Below are positions 48,775 through 61,608 of a DNA stretch of 64,000 nucleotides, in pieces (position 1 is the stretch's first letter; each line of letters begins with the position of its first letter). The DNA lies in assembly GCA_946699065.1 (NCBI GenBank), contig CAMPDV010000264.1, forward strand, positions 310,001-374,000. The letters are read 5' to 3'. The position numbers and the translations under genes were made by a program. The notes under the pieces were generated by a model that saw nothing but the letters and a program-made list of their open reading frames with translations, was not told the origin of the DNA and ran no database searches. Source of the DNA: Loxodes magnus (taxonomy: Eukaryota > Ciliophora > Karyorelictea > Loxodida > Loxodidae).

Positions 48775-49007
48775 AAATGCTTCAGTCTTCTTGAATAAGG
48801 TCTAAATAAAATTAGTTATTAAGTCATTAATTAGAAGACCCATATGTCAAACTTTCATACTGCTAGAGAGAACCCTCGGGGTATGTTAGGCATGTCTCAA
48901 CGGAGCTTAACACCCTTCCCCGTGGTGGCATCTAGTGCGAGATTATTCGCAATGCAGTATACACTGCATCAGATTACCTACTAGTTTGGCTGACGCGGCT
49001 GATATCC
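48775..49007 (-). repeat. GC-richer element, family 2, diverged copy b
   Basis: Reverse-strand relative of 25288-25545: shared ggatatcagc, taggtaatctg, ggggaagggtg, ctctagcag and cttattcaagaagactg. It contains a perfect 16-nt palindrome tgcagtatacactgca (48953-48968), weaker in copy a. It adjoins the start of the Gag-like region at 49100. Confidence 0.5.
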
Positions 49008-49249
49008 ATTTTATATTATGATAATAATATTAACTAATTGCAAATTATATTTTAAGCTCATTGAAGTCAATCTAATTTATGCTATAAAAAAAATATTTCG
49101 GGATTCAGATCAGAGTTTTTGTGATTCCTAAAAACAGAATTTAACAACATTCTAGAGAGACTAGGACTAGAAATAGAGTACCAAAAAGGTAGCATATAAA
49201 GTCCTGAGCTTATCCCTGATGAGAAGCCTAGAAAATAGGCTAACAATAT

Positions 49250-49950
49250 TATGTGTCAAATTTCGCGAAAGATTAATAAATAAGATGTGATTAACTAATT
49301 GCAGTGGTGCTGAACATCCAGAAAGAGGTCAAAAAGCTGAAGAAAGACAATAAGAAACTAATCGAAAAACTTGAAATAGCAGAGGAAATATAAACCAGAT
49401 TCAGACCTAATAAAGAGAACTTAATGCTTTCTGAAATATTTCGCAATACCAGAACAGTTAATCATAAAGTTAGCAATAAAAGTAGAAAGACTTGGATATA
49501 AGATAGAAAAAATATAAGATAATCAGCAAAATTAAACTGCTAAATGGAACTAAGAGGAAAAAGAAATTATATAAATAATAATCGAAGGATAAAAAATAAT
49601 GGTTTAAATTTAAATGAGAAAAAAATGTTTTTGTATAACTCTCAAACACGTTGTGGAAAAGATGCAAGAAATTTCACAACTTCAAATAAGAGTAATGAAA
49701 CTAATAGAAGAATAGGAAAAACAACATATAAAATTAAAAATATAAACAAAATGATATTTTGCAAAAAATTCTGAAATATTTACAATTAAAAAAACATCAA
49801 GTATTTTCTGGCGAAAGATTAATTCAAGGACCATTTAATAACAAGGAGAAGAATTGTATAGATTGTAAACTTTTATATTTAACATAAATAGAAATCTAGA
49901 GGTTAAAACACCACCAAGAATGTAGAACATTTATTTTAGTATTTTATAAT
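49250..49950 (+). pseudogene. Gag/ORF1-like coiled-coil protein with Cys/His motif, frame-disrupted
   Basis: Reading begins with a coiled coil (IQKEVKKLKKDNKKLIEKLE), changes frame near 49390, continues as FAIPEQLIIKLAIKVERLGY and EEKEIIQIIIEGQKI, then a second coil VVEKMQEISQLQIRVMKLIE. After another change near 49760 comes a Cys/His motif C-x2-C-x14-HH-x2-C (CIDCKLLYL then LKHHQEC, about 49857-49925). The layout is that of a nucleic-acid-binding ORF1 or Gag protein. Whether the changes are short introns or decay I cannot say. A standard-code frame at 49544-49774 overlaps it but is out of register with the coils. Confidence 0.45.
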
Positions 49951-51474
49951 ATAATATAAATTTTAATTTCACCAAACACTAACTTTATAAATTTATTATA
50001 ATAGAAGTTATAATAATATATTTAAAAATAATACACAATCAACTTATTAAATTGCAAATTTATTTAATCCATCAATGTAAAATATAAGCATCAAATTACA
50101 CAAAAATAATAATTGCAAAGTACAAAATTCTTTTATTATAGTAGATTTATAATTTAAACGTTAAATTTGTCATTAACTATTTTATAAATTTCATAAATAT
50201 TAGATAAATATAAAATCTAACCCCAATCTCATAAAATATATAATAGTAAATAAAGGAAAATTTTCTGCAAATAAGTAAAATTTAATAGTCTGTTGTGCAT
50301 AAAGATTAAAATTTTTATTTTATTATTGATGTTAAAATTTGAAAGTATTAAATCTGAAATAAATTTTATATTTTTCTGTCTTTTCAAACTGTTAACTTTA
50401 ATATATAAATATTTTAAGCAAGCTAAACTTTGCAAGGTTTAAAATCTCTTTATATCTTTTTAATAAATAAAATAAAAAAGAATATTTATTTTTTATTTTT
50501 AAACTTTATGAAAATTAAAACTTAAATACTTTAAAATTTGTTGCAAGGAAATTAAAATGCATAAGCTAATTAATATCTTATTAATAATTAGAAATAAAAG
50601 ATTAAATAAATGTAGAATATTAACTATTTCTTTATAATTCTATATATTTATTAAATTAGTGCTTCTTTTATGTTATTATTACTTATAATTTTTGTATGAA
50701 TATATATAATTAAATTCTGAATGTATAATATTGATTTAACTTTCTACTAATAAACCATTATTTATATAGAAAGAATGTTTTAGTTTCTATAAATCCAAAG
50801 AATATACTTGCAAAATATGATGAATATAAAGGAGAATTATAAATAGAAATAGCTTTAAAATCTTTTGATTAACAAATTATTAAATAAAAAATTATAATAT
50901 AATCACATACATTTCAAGACTAAAACTAAATATTAGGTATAAAATTATTAATAGAATATTAAAAAAACTAATATCATTGTTAGAACTGTTTTCTTATATA
51001 ATTTTTTTTTTTTTATAAACTTTCAATTAATATATAATAATATCCCTATTATTTATATAAAAAAAGATGATTCAATTATAATTTTATTTTAAAAAGAGCT
51101 AAAATATTTAAATAAAAGGATTATAAATTTTATTATAAAATCTTTTTCATGCTTTATATGTAAGCAAAAAATCAAAATTCTCACTTTTTATTTAATTTTT
51201 AATTTATCTATCTTTTTATTTACCCAGAAATATTTTTTAATTAATTTAATTTTAACATTTTCAAGAATTGTTTAGTTGAAAAATCATTTTTAAATTGATA
51301 CTCTAGATTTATTTTATTATTAATAATTTTATTTTAATTAAAAAATATAAATTATATTTCTAAAATTAATTTATTAAGTGAAAATGTTTAAAAAGTTTTC
51401 CTCTAAATATTTATCATTCAAATAAAAATTCATAATCTTCTATAGATTCTTCTTCTACTTACTTTTTAGATATA
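49951..51474. other. 1.5-kb AT-rich stretch with no gene seen
   Basis: No gene identified. A reverse-strand stretch at 50229-50435 is open even in the standard code, but has only low-complexity Leu/Ile/Lys content. Confidence 0.4.
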
Positions 51475-52560
51475 ATGTATAACTTCTTAAATTTCAAAGC
51501 TATTTAATTTACTCATGAATTGTTTATTTATAAGCATTTCTTTATATTTAATGTTTTTAAATTATTTCAAATAGGATATAAAAAACCTTTCTCATCTTCT
51601 AAAGGAAGTTAGCAGATTAAAAAAAATTCATTCAACTTAGGCGTTGAAATTTAGCTTTAGAGAGGGAATAAGATAAAAGGAAAATCTATGGTGAATGCTG
51701 GCTAATATGCGACAAAAGTAGACTAAGAAAGCTTGTAAGATATAAATATTTCTACATTTGAATCAAATACTAAAATTCAGATTTTATTTCTTCATAACGT
51801 TAAGAAATTAATTTAATGCACTTAAAACTTCAAAATCAAAAAGAAGCAAAAAATACTAACTAAAAAGGAATAAAAACTCAGTAATTAAGAGTTAAGAAAT
51901 TGAATGTTTAATTATAATAAAATATTTCACAAATTTTCTATCTAAAGAACTAACTTCTTTAAAAAGCTTTTAGTTAGTTAGTATTATCATAAATTTATTC
52001 CATTTCAAAACTATAAAAATATATTAGAAATTTCTAAGTGTAAGTATGAAAATGAAATAGTATAACCTAAATATTAATATTAAATTATTAATTTAATAGA
52101 CAAAAAGCTTAAAAAAGTATAAGCAAAAAATGATTCATCAGTAGTAACTTACCTGTCTTCGTACATTATTGATTAGTTACTAAACATATACAAATAATAT
52201 GACTATTATTCTTCTAATTTTTATTTAAATAGGAAGAAAATTAATTTATGGCTTAAGTAAATAAAGAAAAATATTTTACAAGTTAATTAAATAAAAAATT
52301 TCATAGATATGAGCATGATTAGTGATTGGCTGCTTCCATAAAATGGTTTAAGTTAGAAGTAAAAAAAGAAGAATGCTAATAGGATAGCTAAATACGTAAA
52401 ATATAATAAGCATATACTAAACAACTAACTCAGTAGAATAATCTTGTTAGCCTAAGTTGAAAATTGCAATCTAAATAAAATTTCAGAAGTTTTACGAGCA
52501 AAATTTATTAACTAATGTATATAAGCAAGCTTTGTCTTATTTTTTCAGAAAGGCTTGAAA
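51475..52560 (+). CDS. Unknown protein (about 360 aa)
   Basis: One frame from ATG 51475 for more than 1 kb with only about one TGA (read as Trp), which is notable here. The N-terminus is hydrophobic (LFIYKHFFIFNVFKLF); then PFSSSKGSQQIKKNSFNLG, a variable Lys-rich middle, and a helical C-terminal half (VVTYLSSYIIDQLLNIYKQ, RIAKYVKYNKHILNNQLSRI, LNKISEVLRAKFINQCIQA). Not recognised. The end is unresolved: there is no in-frame TGA before the F-box/LRR start at 52999, which is in the same frame. A TGA at 52556-52558 would serve if a short intron of 3n+1 nt lies before it. Confidence 0.5.
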
Positions 52561-52932
52561 GTAATCTCTGGTCTATAATTTTTATAGGAGACTATTATAT
52601 ATACACTACATATTTGTATATATATACACTGTAATAGCTATGTAATTATAAATAATGATATATAAGGATATCTAATTTCTGTAAGCATTTATATTAATAA
52701 ATTTAAAATTAAGCTTAATTTAAAATTTAATTTTCCTAAAGGATTATTACTTAAATAGCTCTCTAATAAAACTAAGAAAGCATTTATATTAAGCTTATTA
52801 TAAATAATAGCTATAAGATAAATAAACCATTTACACTTTTCATTTAATTTAGCTCTTTTATTTAATTTTAAAAAGTTAATTTAATTCAGTTACATAAATA
52901 CGATAATGCTAATTTAAACCTTAAGTTTTATT

Positions 52933-52998
52933 TATAAATATAGCCGTTATTCATATATTAAGTATAAATAGTCTGATAAAATTAAACATTATAATAAA
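52933..52998 (+). promoter_or_regulatory. Conserved upstream core of F-box/LRR gene C
   Basis: Keeps tatagccgtt, attaagtataaat and tctgataaaat with the same spacing to the ATG as genes A and B, although the rest of the upstream sequence differs. Confidence 0.45.
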
Positions 52999-54837
52999 AT
53001 GTAAAGTGGGAGTGATTAATCAACTAGTAGCTAAAATTACACACTAGATAATCCAAACTAATAATTCTCATTTTATCAATTATAAGAAGAATCTAAAAAA
53101 CACCTCCAAGAAACTTAAGTAACAGCACAAATTTAAAATGAATCAACTTAAGACTAAAAATAAAAAATTAGCTAAATAAATTAAAAAATATCAACAGAAA
53201 ATTAAAAAGACTAAGAAATAACGCGTCCAATTAAGAGATTTCAAGAAGACTTAAGCTAAGAAGAAGAACTTTCTATAGAATAATAAAGCACTAAAAAGTT
53301 TAAAAATAGTAAACAAACTTTATTTTCCAATTCTTATATTCTTTAAAATATTAGTTAGTTCCTTAAAAAAAGAGACATAAGTAGACTACAATAAGTTAGT
53401 TAATTTTTTAATAAGTTTAAGTATTAATATAGAAAGTTAGAAATAAAATAATATTCAAGTAATTATAACTATGATTAAAGCAAACTTAAGTGAACTCTTA
53501 AACAAATATTATAAGCTGATACTAAAATCTTGTATATTAATACTTAAGATTTAGCTAGACAAAATTAAGTAGAAGAAATCGTTCAAGAAATATAAAAATG
53601 TTTATAGCTAAAAATGAATCTAAATTAAAAAGGATTTAAACTAGTATAAGAAATTCATTTGTTTGGATTAACTAATTTAGATGAAACTTTTCAAGAATAT
53701 TTATCAAAATGCTCAAATCTAAAAAAATTGGTTTTAAGTGTTTTCAATTTGTAAGAAGAAAATTTAAGTTTTTTGTAAAACTTGACTCATTTATAATCCT
53801 TAGAAATTAAAAAAAGAAACTAGGAATATATGCAAGGAAAGTTTTTACTTGACTACTGTTAAAATTTAACTTTAAAGGAACTAAAATTATTTAGTAATGA
53901 AACTAATCAAGAAATGTTATTATAATATTTGAAATAAAAAGGAAACTCATTAGAAGAAATAAACATTAACTATAATAAAGATATGGACAAATATATTGAT
54001 TTTTGTCCTAATTTAAACAAAATTGAATGGTATTAAATGAAAAGTTGTTAAGATTAATTGCTATTGAAGTTAAAAAACTTTAAGCTTAGTTTCTTAAAAA
54101 TTGAGCAAGTCTTATAAGCAGAAACAATATAAGAATTATTTTCTAAGTAACATAATAAATTATAATATATAGAAATTTCATAGTGCGATAATTTTAATGA
54201 TAACCAACTGATATCTTTAATGTAAAACTGTCCTAGTTTAAAGTCTCTTATATTGACTTCATTATATTAACTTACTAATACATCTTTGAAGAAAATAGGA
54301 GATTATGGATAGAACTATAAAGAAATATCATTTAGTTATGTTAGATAACTTACTAATGAAACTCTATGTTATATTTTTTAAAATTGTAGAAAACTAACTA
54401 AATTATCTCTTATTGGTTTGGAAAAACTATAAAATGAGACTTTACATTCTATGAGTTAAAACTGTAAGGAGTTAGAAAGCTTAGATTTGGTATATTGCAA
54501 AGTGTTAGATGAGAACTGAATAGATGAAATAGTTAAAATAAACAAATTAAACAAATTAAACTTTTAAAGAATTTAGCTAAATAATAAAGATGCAGTACTA
54601 ATAGTAACTAACTGTAAACATTTACAATCATTAACTCTTTAGAATTCAAAGGGTGTTACATAGGAAGGCTTTCCTATTTGTGATTAAGAGGGATAAGAAT
54701 ATCCTTTTTGAAGAAATCTTAAATATTTAAATATTAGAGGAACGTAAATAAAAGAATAATGGTCTAGTTAACTTAAATAAAAGTTTGTAAGAATGACAGT
54801 TTTCCATAATGTTAGGCAAGGTAGCGATTAAGCTTGA
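52999..54837 (+). CDS. F-box/LRR protein C (612 aa)
   Basis: Full-length paralogue of 35963-37798 in one frame. Disordered Gln/Ser-rich N-terminus; F-box-like motif about residues 107-150 (LFSNSYILQNISQFLKKRD, RLQQVSQFFNKFK); LRRs to the end (LKKLVLSVFNL, LKELKLFSN, LKSLILTSLYQL, LTKLSLIGLEKL, ESLDLVYCKVL, LKYLNIRGTQI). It ends DQA-TGA (54835-54837). Likely an SCF ubiquitin-ligase substrate receptor. Its last 248 codons fall in the large duplication, so it is the intact source-type gene of the fragment at 21062-21805. Confidence 0.85.
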
Positions 54838-55265
54838 AAGAAAAATGAGTAAGCAACAATAAGCTTTTAATTTTATATTTAATAAAATAAATAATTTATC
54901 TACGAAAAATTAAGCATTAAATTACTTAAAGCAGCCTATTAAGATACTTTTAATATTATGGTATAAAAATAAGTTTTGCATAAAATTAAAAAGCTTTTTA
55001 AATTTTAATTTTCTATTAATAGTTAAATTTTAAATAAAGAAGATTCTATATAAATAAAAGTTTAGATGAACTAACATAAATAAGTTATTTCCTGCTAATA
55101 TATTTAGATATAATTAATAATTATAAATTAAATAATATCAACTATTTAAACTACATCATTTTAATCACTATCAAATACTTTAAATACAACACTAAGCCTT
55201 ATAATATCTTAAATCATTATATTATATTATTATATATACCATAAATAAATAAGCTAGATGTTAAA
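54838..55265. other. Spacer with a G-poor tract, duplicate of 21806-22234
   Basis: No gene seen. Confidence 0.4.
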
Positions 55266-56045
55266 ATGGAATAATAGGTCCGTCTTTAAAAAAACTAAAT
55301 AAGGAAAGTAAGAAAGCAAGCGACCAAAGAGGAACTAAAAAAATAAAGACAATAATAAGAATCTAGCTCTTCACCTGAAGGAAAAATAATGATAGGTCCA
55401 ACTGAGTCAGTTAATCCACAAATTTAGAGTAACGACTTTCTTCATGATTAAATTGAAAAAATGAAAGCAATGATCACTAAATAAGATGAAATGATATTCA
55501 ATTACGGAGATTGAATTTGAGAACTTATGGATTGCATCGAAGATTAAAACAACGAATTAAAAATATTGAGAAGTTAGTTAATAAAAAGTAGTTTAGTTAC
55601 AGAATAGTAATTATGAGAAATGACATAATCAAATTTTAAATAATCTCAATGCATGATTATAGAAGAAACTCCAACCCAATTTTAGAATGCAGAATAAAAT
55701 AAACCTAGTTAAGAATAGGTAAGCACGGGTTTAACTAAAAGAATTGAACAACTGGAAAATAAAATATTTAAAAAGAAGAACACTGAAAAATAAATAAAAA
55801 ATGGTTGGTATTGCTATTCACGGAATCACTTACTAAGACACTGCAAAGAACGAAAGAATTTACAGATAAGAGAAGAGCAGAAAAAATGAAAAGCTTTAAA
55901 TAAATTATGGATTACTGAAAATGGAGTTTACGGACAAAAACTTTTAATACGCAACAAAGAAAATTAACAGTAATAACCATCCACTTACAAAAAAGGTCGG
56001 GAAGACTTTACGCGTAAAAAAATTGGTCTGCAGGTACCTGTTTGA
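55266..56045 (+). CDS. Coiled-coil protein with a CCHC-like zinc knuckle (259 aa), copy 2
   Basis: Duplicate of 22235-23014 with the same length, start and TGA stop (56043-56045). The knuckle residues C-x4-H-x4-C are unchanged, and the expected first Cys is Gly here too. There are a few substitutions (for example Arg to Trp near FNYGD, through cga to tga, and Asn to Asp two codons before CIED), none disrupting the frame. See copy 1 for architecture. Confidence 0.65.
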
Positions 56046-56243
56046 AAGCCCAGGGATAGCAAATTTTTATTTAGCATTAAGTTCATTTATTATTATTATT
56101 ATTATATATACCATACAAACTAACATTATCATACCTAATTACAGTAAAACTAATATTACTATACCATGCAGTTTATATATTATCTGGACTAATAAACTCC
56201 CTTTACTTTACAATTCACTAACTCTATATTAAATAAATGAAAA

Positions 56244-56573
56244 ATGAATTTAGTCTAAAAAAACAAATCTATTTAATTAAGAAAAGAGCAGAAGATAAAA
56301 TATAAGAAATAAGAAATCTTAGTTAAATAAATCACTAGCAAATTATGATTAAACCTATACACAATCCAATGGAGATTGAATAATCAAATAATCAAAAAAA
56401 TAGGATAATTATACAAATAATAAAAAGAATATCATTTGCGAATTTATTTTTTAAAATCTATGGAATATAAAAAAATGTTGGAGATACAAAAATTTCAAAG
56501 TTATGAAAATAAAAAGTTTTTAAAAGAACTAATTAAAGAATTAAATCTTTTAGAAATTTCTCTAATTGACTGA
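56244..56573 (+). CDS. Small basic helical protein (109 aa), copy 2
   Basis: Duplicate of 23213-23542, same length, TGA at 56571-56573. Compared with copy 1 it has Thr to Lys, Gln to a synonymous Gln codon, Ser to Lys, His to His with a synonymous change, Asp to Tyr and Glu to Lys changes in the central 30 codons, a local excess of amino-acid changes. Not recognised. Confidence 0.5.
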
Positions 56574-58320
56574 AATAGTCGAATAGAAACATAATAATTA
56601 AATAAAATTAATTATTTTGTAAATTTTTAATTAAATTACTTTTAATCTTGTCTAAATTTACTATTTTAATTGGAAAAATTTCTATTTTTTAATAATTTGA
56701 TGAATTTATTTATTCTAATTTTATTATTTCAAAATATTTTCATTATTTTTGAATAAAATGTATTTTTATGATTTAATTAAGTAATTATATAAAATTTTAA
56801 TATTTTTATATAATAAATTTTTAAAAAGAATTCTATTTGTAAGCATTTCAAAGTTTATTAAAATTATACTTTATTTATAAAAATTTGTATTTTAAAAGAT
56901 ACATTTTATTAGATTTTCTCAATCAATTACAAAATTTTAATCTTCATAATAAATAAAATTTAATTTATTAATGAAAATTTAAAAAATTTAGACTATAAAA
57001 AATAAAAGTGATATAATTAATATTGGAAGGAAATAAAAAAAACTTAATATTTAATTGATTTATTATTTACTAATCTGTTTAAATTTAATAGGAAAAAGTT
57101 AAATATTAATACTCTTAACTATTTACCTAATTATTTTTAAACTTATTCATTTAAAATAAATTAAAAATTTATAAAGCTAAAAATCTTAGCATATAATTGC
57201 AAACTCTATATAATGAACAAATCAAAAAAATATAAAAAGCAAAAATTTAAAATAACTATAAAGAAATTTAGTCTAAATAATTAATTCTAAGAAATCTTTA
57301 TAAATTAATAGCAATTAATTTAATTTATCATTAAGTATTTTTTAAATCACATTATAATTACATAAAACATATATAAAATCATTTTATAAATGTATAACTA
57401 TAAAAATTAAAAAAGTTATATTATTATAAATTAATAGTTATTTTTAGAAAAAATGTTAAACTTCTACATAATAGAATTAAGATTAATTTCCAATTTTTTT
57501 TATTTTTTATTTTTCAGTATTAAAAATAAATTAATTTTAATAAAAATACATAAATTATAAATAGAAATCTAAAAGTATTTTCACTTTAAATTTAAATATT
57601 TTTGATTTTTAAGAAACATTTTTAAAATTAATTAAATAATAAGTATTTTATAAAATAGCTTTTTGATAAATTATTTTAATATAGAATATCACTACTTACT
57701 TTTATTTGAAACATATTTTAGATTGATTCCAGAAAATAAAAATTAGAAATTAAATAATTAAAAAATTAAATAATATAAAGTAAAAATGTTAATCAGCTTT
57801 ACTTAATCCTTTAATTTCTTTCGCGTTTATGCTGTTTATTTGTAAAATTTTATTTTAGAATGATAATTAATTTTATATTATATGGATTTGGATATTAAAT
57901 ATCCTAAGTAATGATTAAGTAAAAAAGGTTTTAGATATATTAAAATCATACTACTGTTATAAAAATCTAACTCCAACTAATTTCGAAAATCATAAAAGTA
58001 AACTATATAATTATATAATTGATATCATTTAAATTGAAATAATGATGACTATGTCCATACTTTTATAATCTTCTTATTAAATAAATGGTATTTCTTTAAT
58101 ATTTTATATGAACTATTCAAAATTAATTAAGATATTAAAATTAACTTATATGTAATAAAATAAATTATAGATCTAAATATTTATTAAATAAAATTTTTCT
58201 ATTGGTATAAATTATTATTTAGAACTTTTTAAGTTTAATATTTAATTAGTATTGTAAATTTCCTATACTTAAAAAAATTAAGCTAAACATTTAAATTTTT
58301 ATTTTTTATTAATAAAGAAC
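56574..58320. other. AT-rich stretch, duplicate of 23543-25287
   Basis: No gene seen. Confidence 0.5.
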
Positions 58321-58578
58321 GGATATCAGCTGTGGTCAGGAGAACTAGAAGGTAATCTGGTTCGGTGCATACTGCTTTGTGAGTAATATCGTACTAAATG
58401 TTACCATGAGGAAGGGTGGACAAGTTCGTGTAGAGACATTTCTAATTTTACCAAAGGTTTACTCTAGCAGTAATACACATTTGACTACCGGACCATCTAA
58501 TATTCTTAAATATTGATTCTTATTTGGATCTTATTCAAGAAGACTGTAAGATTAGTCTCAAAAATCGAGAATAAATTG
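58321..58578 (+). repeat. GC-richer element, family 2, copy a'
   Basis: Part of the duplication; near-identical to 25288-25545 (one substitution noted, attaga to actaga). Confidence 0.5.
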
Positions 58579-58731
58579 ATTTATTATTTTTTTAATTTCA
58601 GATTCTTTAAAAAGAGGTGTTTCTTATAAATGAAAGGATAAAAATTTGTAATATAAAATGTTCACTTTTATATACTGTATTAATTTTTCTATTTTAATTT
58701 TAAATATCTTCTTTATTTAAATTTGAATATA

Positions 58732-59742
58732 TATAAAAAACTTAATTTTCTCAATTTTAATAAATTGCTATTGTTGTTTATAAATAAAGTTTATCTAAAT
58801 TCTTATTTTAGGATTAATTAAAGTTTTGCTTATTTAAACATTATTTATGCATTTTTATTAAGATTCTTATAATTTTCTTTAGCTTATGTCTTTTATCATT
58901 TCAAAAATTAATGTAGATATTTTTTATGAGATTGATTTTTTATTCTTCATAAGTTGGCAACTTCTTAATTTTGACGTCCATAAAAGCTTAAAAATGTTAT
59001 TATTAATTATTAACTTATTTAGCTTAAGAAAAGAGTTTTGTTAGATGAACTAGAAGTTTATAACAATTTTTTTTATACTTGTTAACCAAGTGCAGTCTCA
59101 GCATTAATATTAATTAAATCACTGATAAATTAGTACTATTTTTCGACATTTTTTTAATCTATTTGTTTAAATTGGGAGAACTATCCCTAATAAAATTTGA
59201 TATTGTCTTCTTACATTAGGAACCTACATTTTTTAAATTTTAAAGAGAAAGCAATATTCTTAATTTTGATATATTCTAGTTAAATCATATTTTACTGTAA
59301 TAAATAATGGGAAATAATCAGTATGCAGAACCTAATTTTGAATCACACAAAAATTAGAGAAATCATCAATATTAAAATATTTAGTTGCTAGGAAATAATA
59401 ATTACAGTAATTTTAATTGTTTGCTCTATGAGTGAATGTGTTGCATTATTAGTCATTCAATACTATTAGGTAATTTGCTTTTATGAAGTCTAATATTCTT
59501 TAAGTATTATTGTTAATTTGTGATGAATTACTGCCGAAATTAGGAAGTAAATCATTGAAATAACCACAAAGAATAGTAGGTCTCTAATTTTCATTATTAT
59601 TTATTATATTAGAAAGATATTCATAAGCAAGTTCTTTCTAAATGTTTGATTTTTCATTTAGAGGTTAATAGCATAAAGCATCAGTTAAATATCCAATTCT
59701 TATACTAATAAAATGTCCAGGAAGATTTGAGAAATTTAATTA
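58732..59742 (-). pseudogene. Non-LTR retroelement endonuclease remnant, copy 2
   Basis: Duplicate of 25700-26710 with the same Tyr replacements in the GDFN (59554-59565) and SDH boxes. Inactive by sequence. Confidence 0.6.
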
Positions 59743-59922
59743 ATTTTAAGAAATTAAAGGGGCAGGAAATGGGATATAATAAATTAGATATCTTAATTAA
59801 ATAAACCATTAATGAGTTATTATTAAAGCTATAAATTATACAATGGAGATTAAGTAATTAAACTTAAATATTGACAATATAAAAAAATTAATAATTAATT
59901 AAGTATTAAAATAAAATCTATT

Positions 59923-60264
59923 ATGTGCTAATTCTGATGAAGGCTAGAAATTACAAAATAAAACTTTGGAAATAAAAAAATTGCAAAAAATCAAAAATCA
60001 AAAATTTCTTAAAAAATCTAACTTAGATTTATTGTGTATCTGAAAGTAACCTATGAAGGAAAAAATGATTTATGTAGATTAATTACTCTAGTAAATATTA
60101 GACGCTTAAAAAAGAAGAACCAAGCAAATGTTTGGAAAGGACTGAAATTCAAATAAAATACCAACGATAAAGAAAGAAAAGAATAACAGCCATAAATATG
60201 AATTAAAGAATATAAATCTAGAGAAGAAAAGAACGATTTCAATGAGTCTTTCGATGATTCTTGA
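59923..60264 (+). CDS. Unknown Lys/Glu-rich protein (up to 113 aa), copy 2
   Basis: Duplicate of 26891-27232, TGA at 60262-60264. The same doubt applies to the 5' end because of two adjacent TGA codons near the ATG. Confidence 0.4.
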
Positions 60265-60277
60265 GACTTTTATAAAC

Positions 60278-60309
<32 letters not shown>

Positions 60310-60671
60310 AAGAACTATCACATTAGTAAATTATGTTATGCTATTATGCTATTATTTATAAATTTATCTTATATATTTCCTATTTTAGCTTCTTTTCATT
60401 TATTTATAAAACTATTTTCTACTTTACCAAAGGTTAGATTTATCATTAATATTTAAACTATGCAATTTTAAATAAAGTTTTCTTAAAGAATAAAGAGAAT
60501 ACCTTGGTTCTAACAAAGTATATATAGCAATTTAAAAATAAATTTATATTTTATTTATCAAACCTTGATTGATAAAAATATTATAATATCATATAAAAAT
60601 ATAACTCCAAAGAAATAATTTTCTTCTATGTGAAATTTAAAAATACAAATAACTTAATTAGATATTTTTAT

Positions 60672-61241
60672 ATGCTATAATTGGAAGAATAGAAACTAGC
60701 AAAAGAAATTTAATATCTGAAATAAATAATTTAATCTCTAATACTTACTATCAAAAAATTAATCAATCAACAGAAACTTAAATAAAAATTAGCTAAAAGA
60801 AGGAAATGCAATCGAAAGGAGTTTAAGATAAATTTTAATCAGATAATTAATCTTTTGTAGTGTACCAATTAAAGAGCTGATCAAGAGTAAAGAGGAAAAT
60901 AGAATTCTTCATTAGGCTTCATATTCTAAAAAGAAAAATAAAATGTTTATATTACAAAAAATAAGAATCGCAAGATAAGAAACTGTCACAGACTTTAATT
61001 AAAGTAAGATTTAACTCCAGAAAAGGAATTTACAACCTATTTAATATTTATTGAAACCAAACGGAATACTTTATTAAAAAAATTTAACCATTTTTGGAAC
61101 TCAAAGATTATAAAGGCATTGAGACAATTCGAGAAATGATAGTGCGATTTTTTTTAATCACTAACAAGAGGAGAAGTCAAGCAAGCTATAAGAATTTAAG
61201 ATCCAGAGAAACCAAAAGAAATTGATATTGAAATCTTTTGA
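60672..61241 (+). CDS. Unknown protein (189 aa), copy 2
   Basis: Duplicate of 27640-28209, same length, TGA at 61239-61241, with a Leu to Phe change near residue 60. Frame intact. See copy 1 for description. Confidence 0.6.
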
Positions 61242-61487
61242 AGATAAAAACTTTTATAAACTCTAATTTATAATTAACCAAATAAAGATGACTTCACTTT
61301 AATATATTATATGATTATGTTATATTATAGATAAATTATTATTATAAATAAATTTGATAGTTGGATTATTTTTAAGATTAAAAAGTATAAATTATGCAAA
61401 CTAATTTAGATGACAATATGATTTGGATAATAATCTAATTATCTTCTAATTATAAATGAGTATGCAAAATATCTAATTTTATACTAA

Positions 61488-61511
61488 ATAATGTAATAAT
61501 GTAATAATGTA
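61488..61511 (+). repeat. 8-bp tandem repeat (ataatgta x3)
   Basis: Three units here against one at the equivalent place in the left copy (about 28455). It accounts for most of the offset change across this interval. Confidence 0.8.
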
Positions 61512-61608
61512 ATAATAGATATTTGAATTTATAATGGTTAATAATAATTTTTGATGGTAACTGTTATAAATTACCTTTATAGCTTTTTTAATCTAAATAA
61601 TAATAAAA

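Noticed and set aside
53000..53030. Bacterial-type ribosome binding sites (purine runs before ATG)
   Set aside because: The genome is eukaryotic by code, introns and domain content; the purine runs reflect A-richness.
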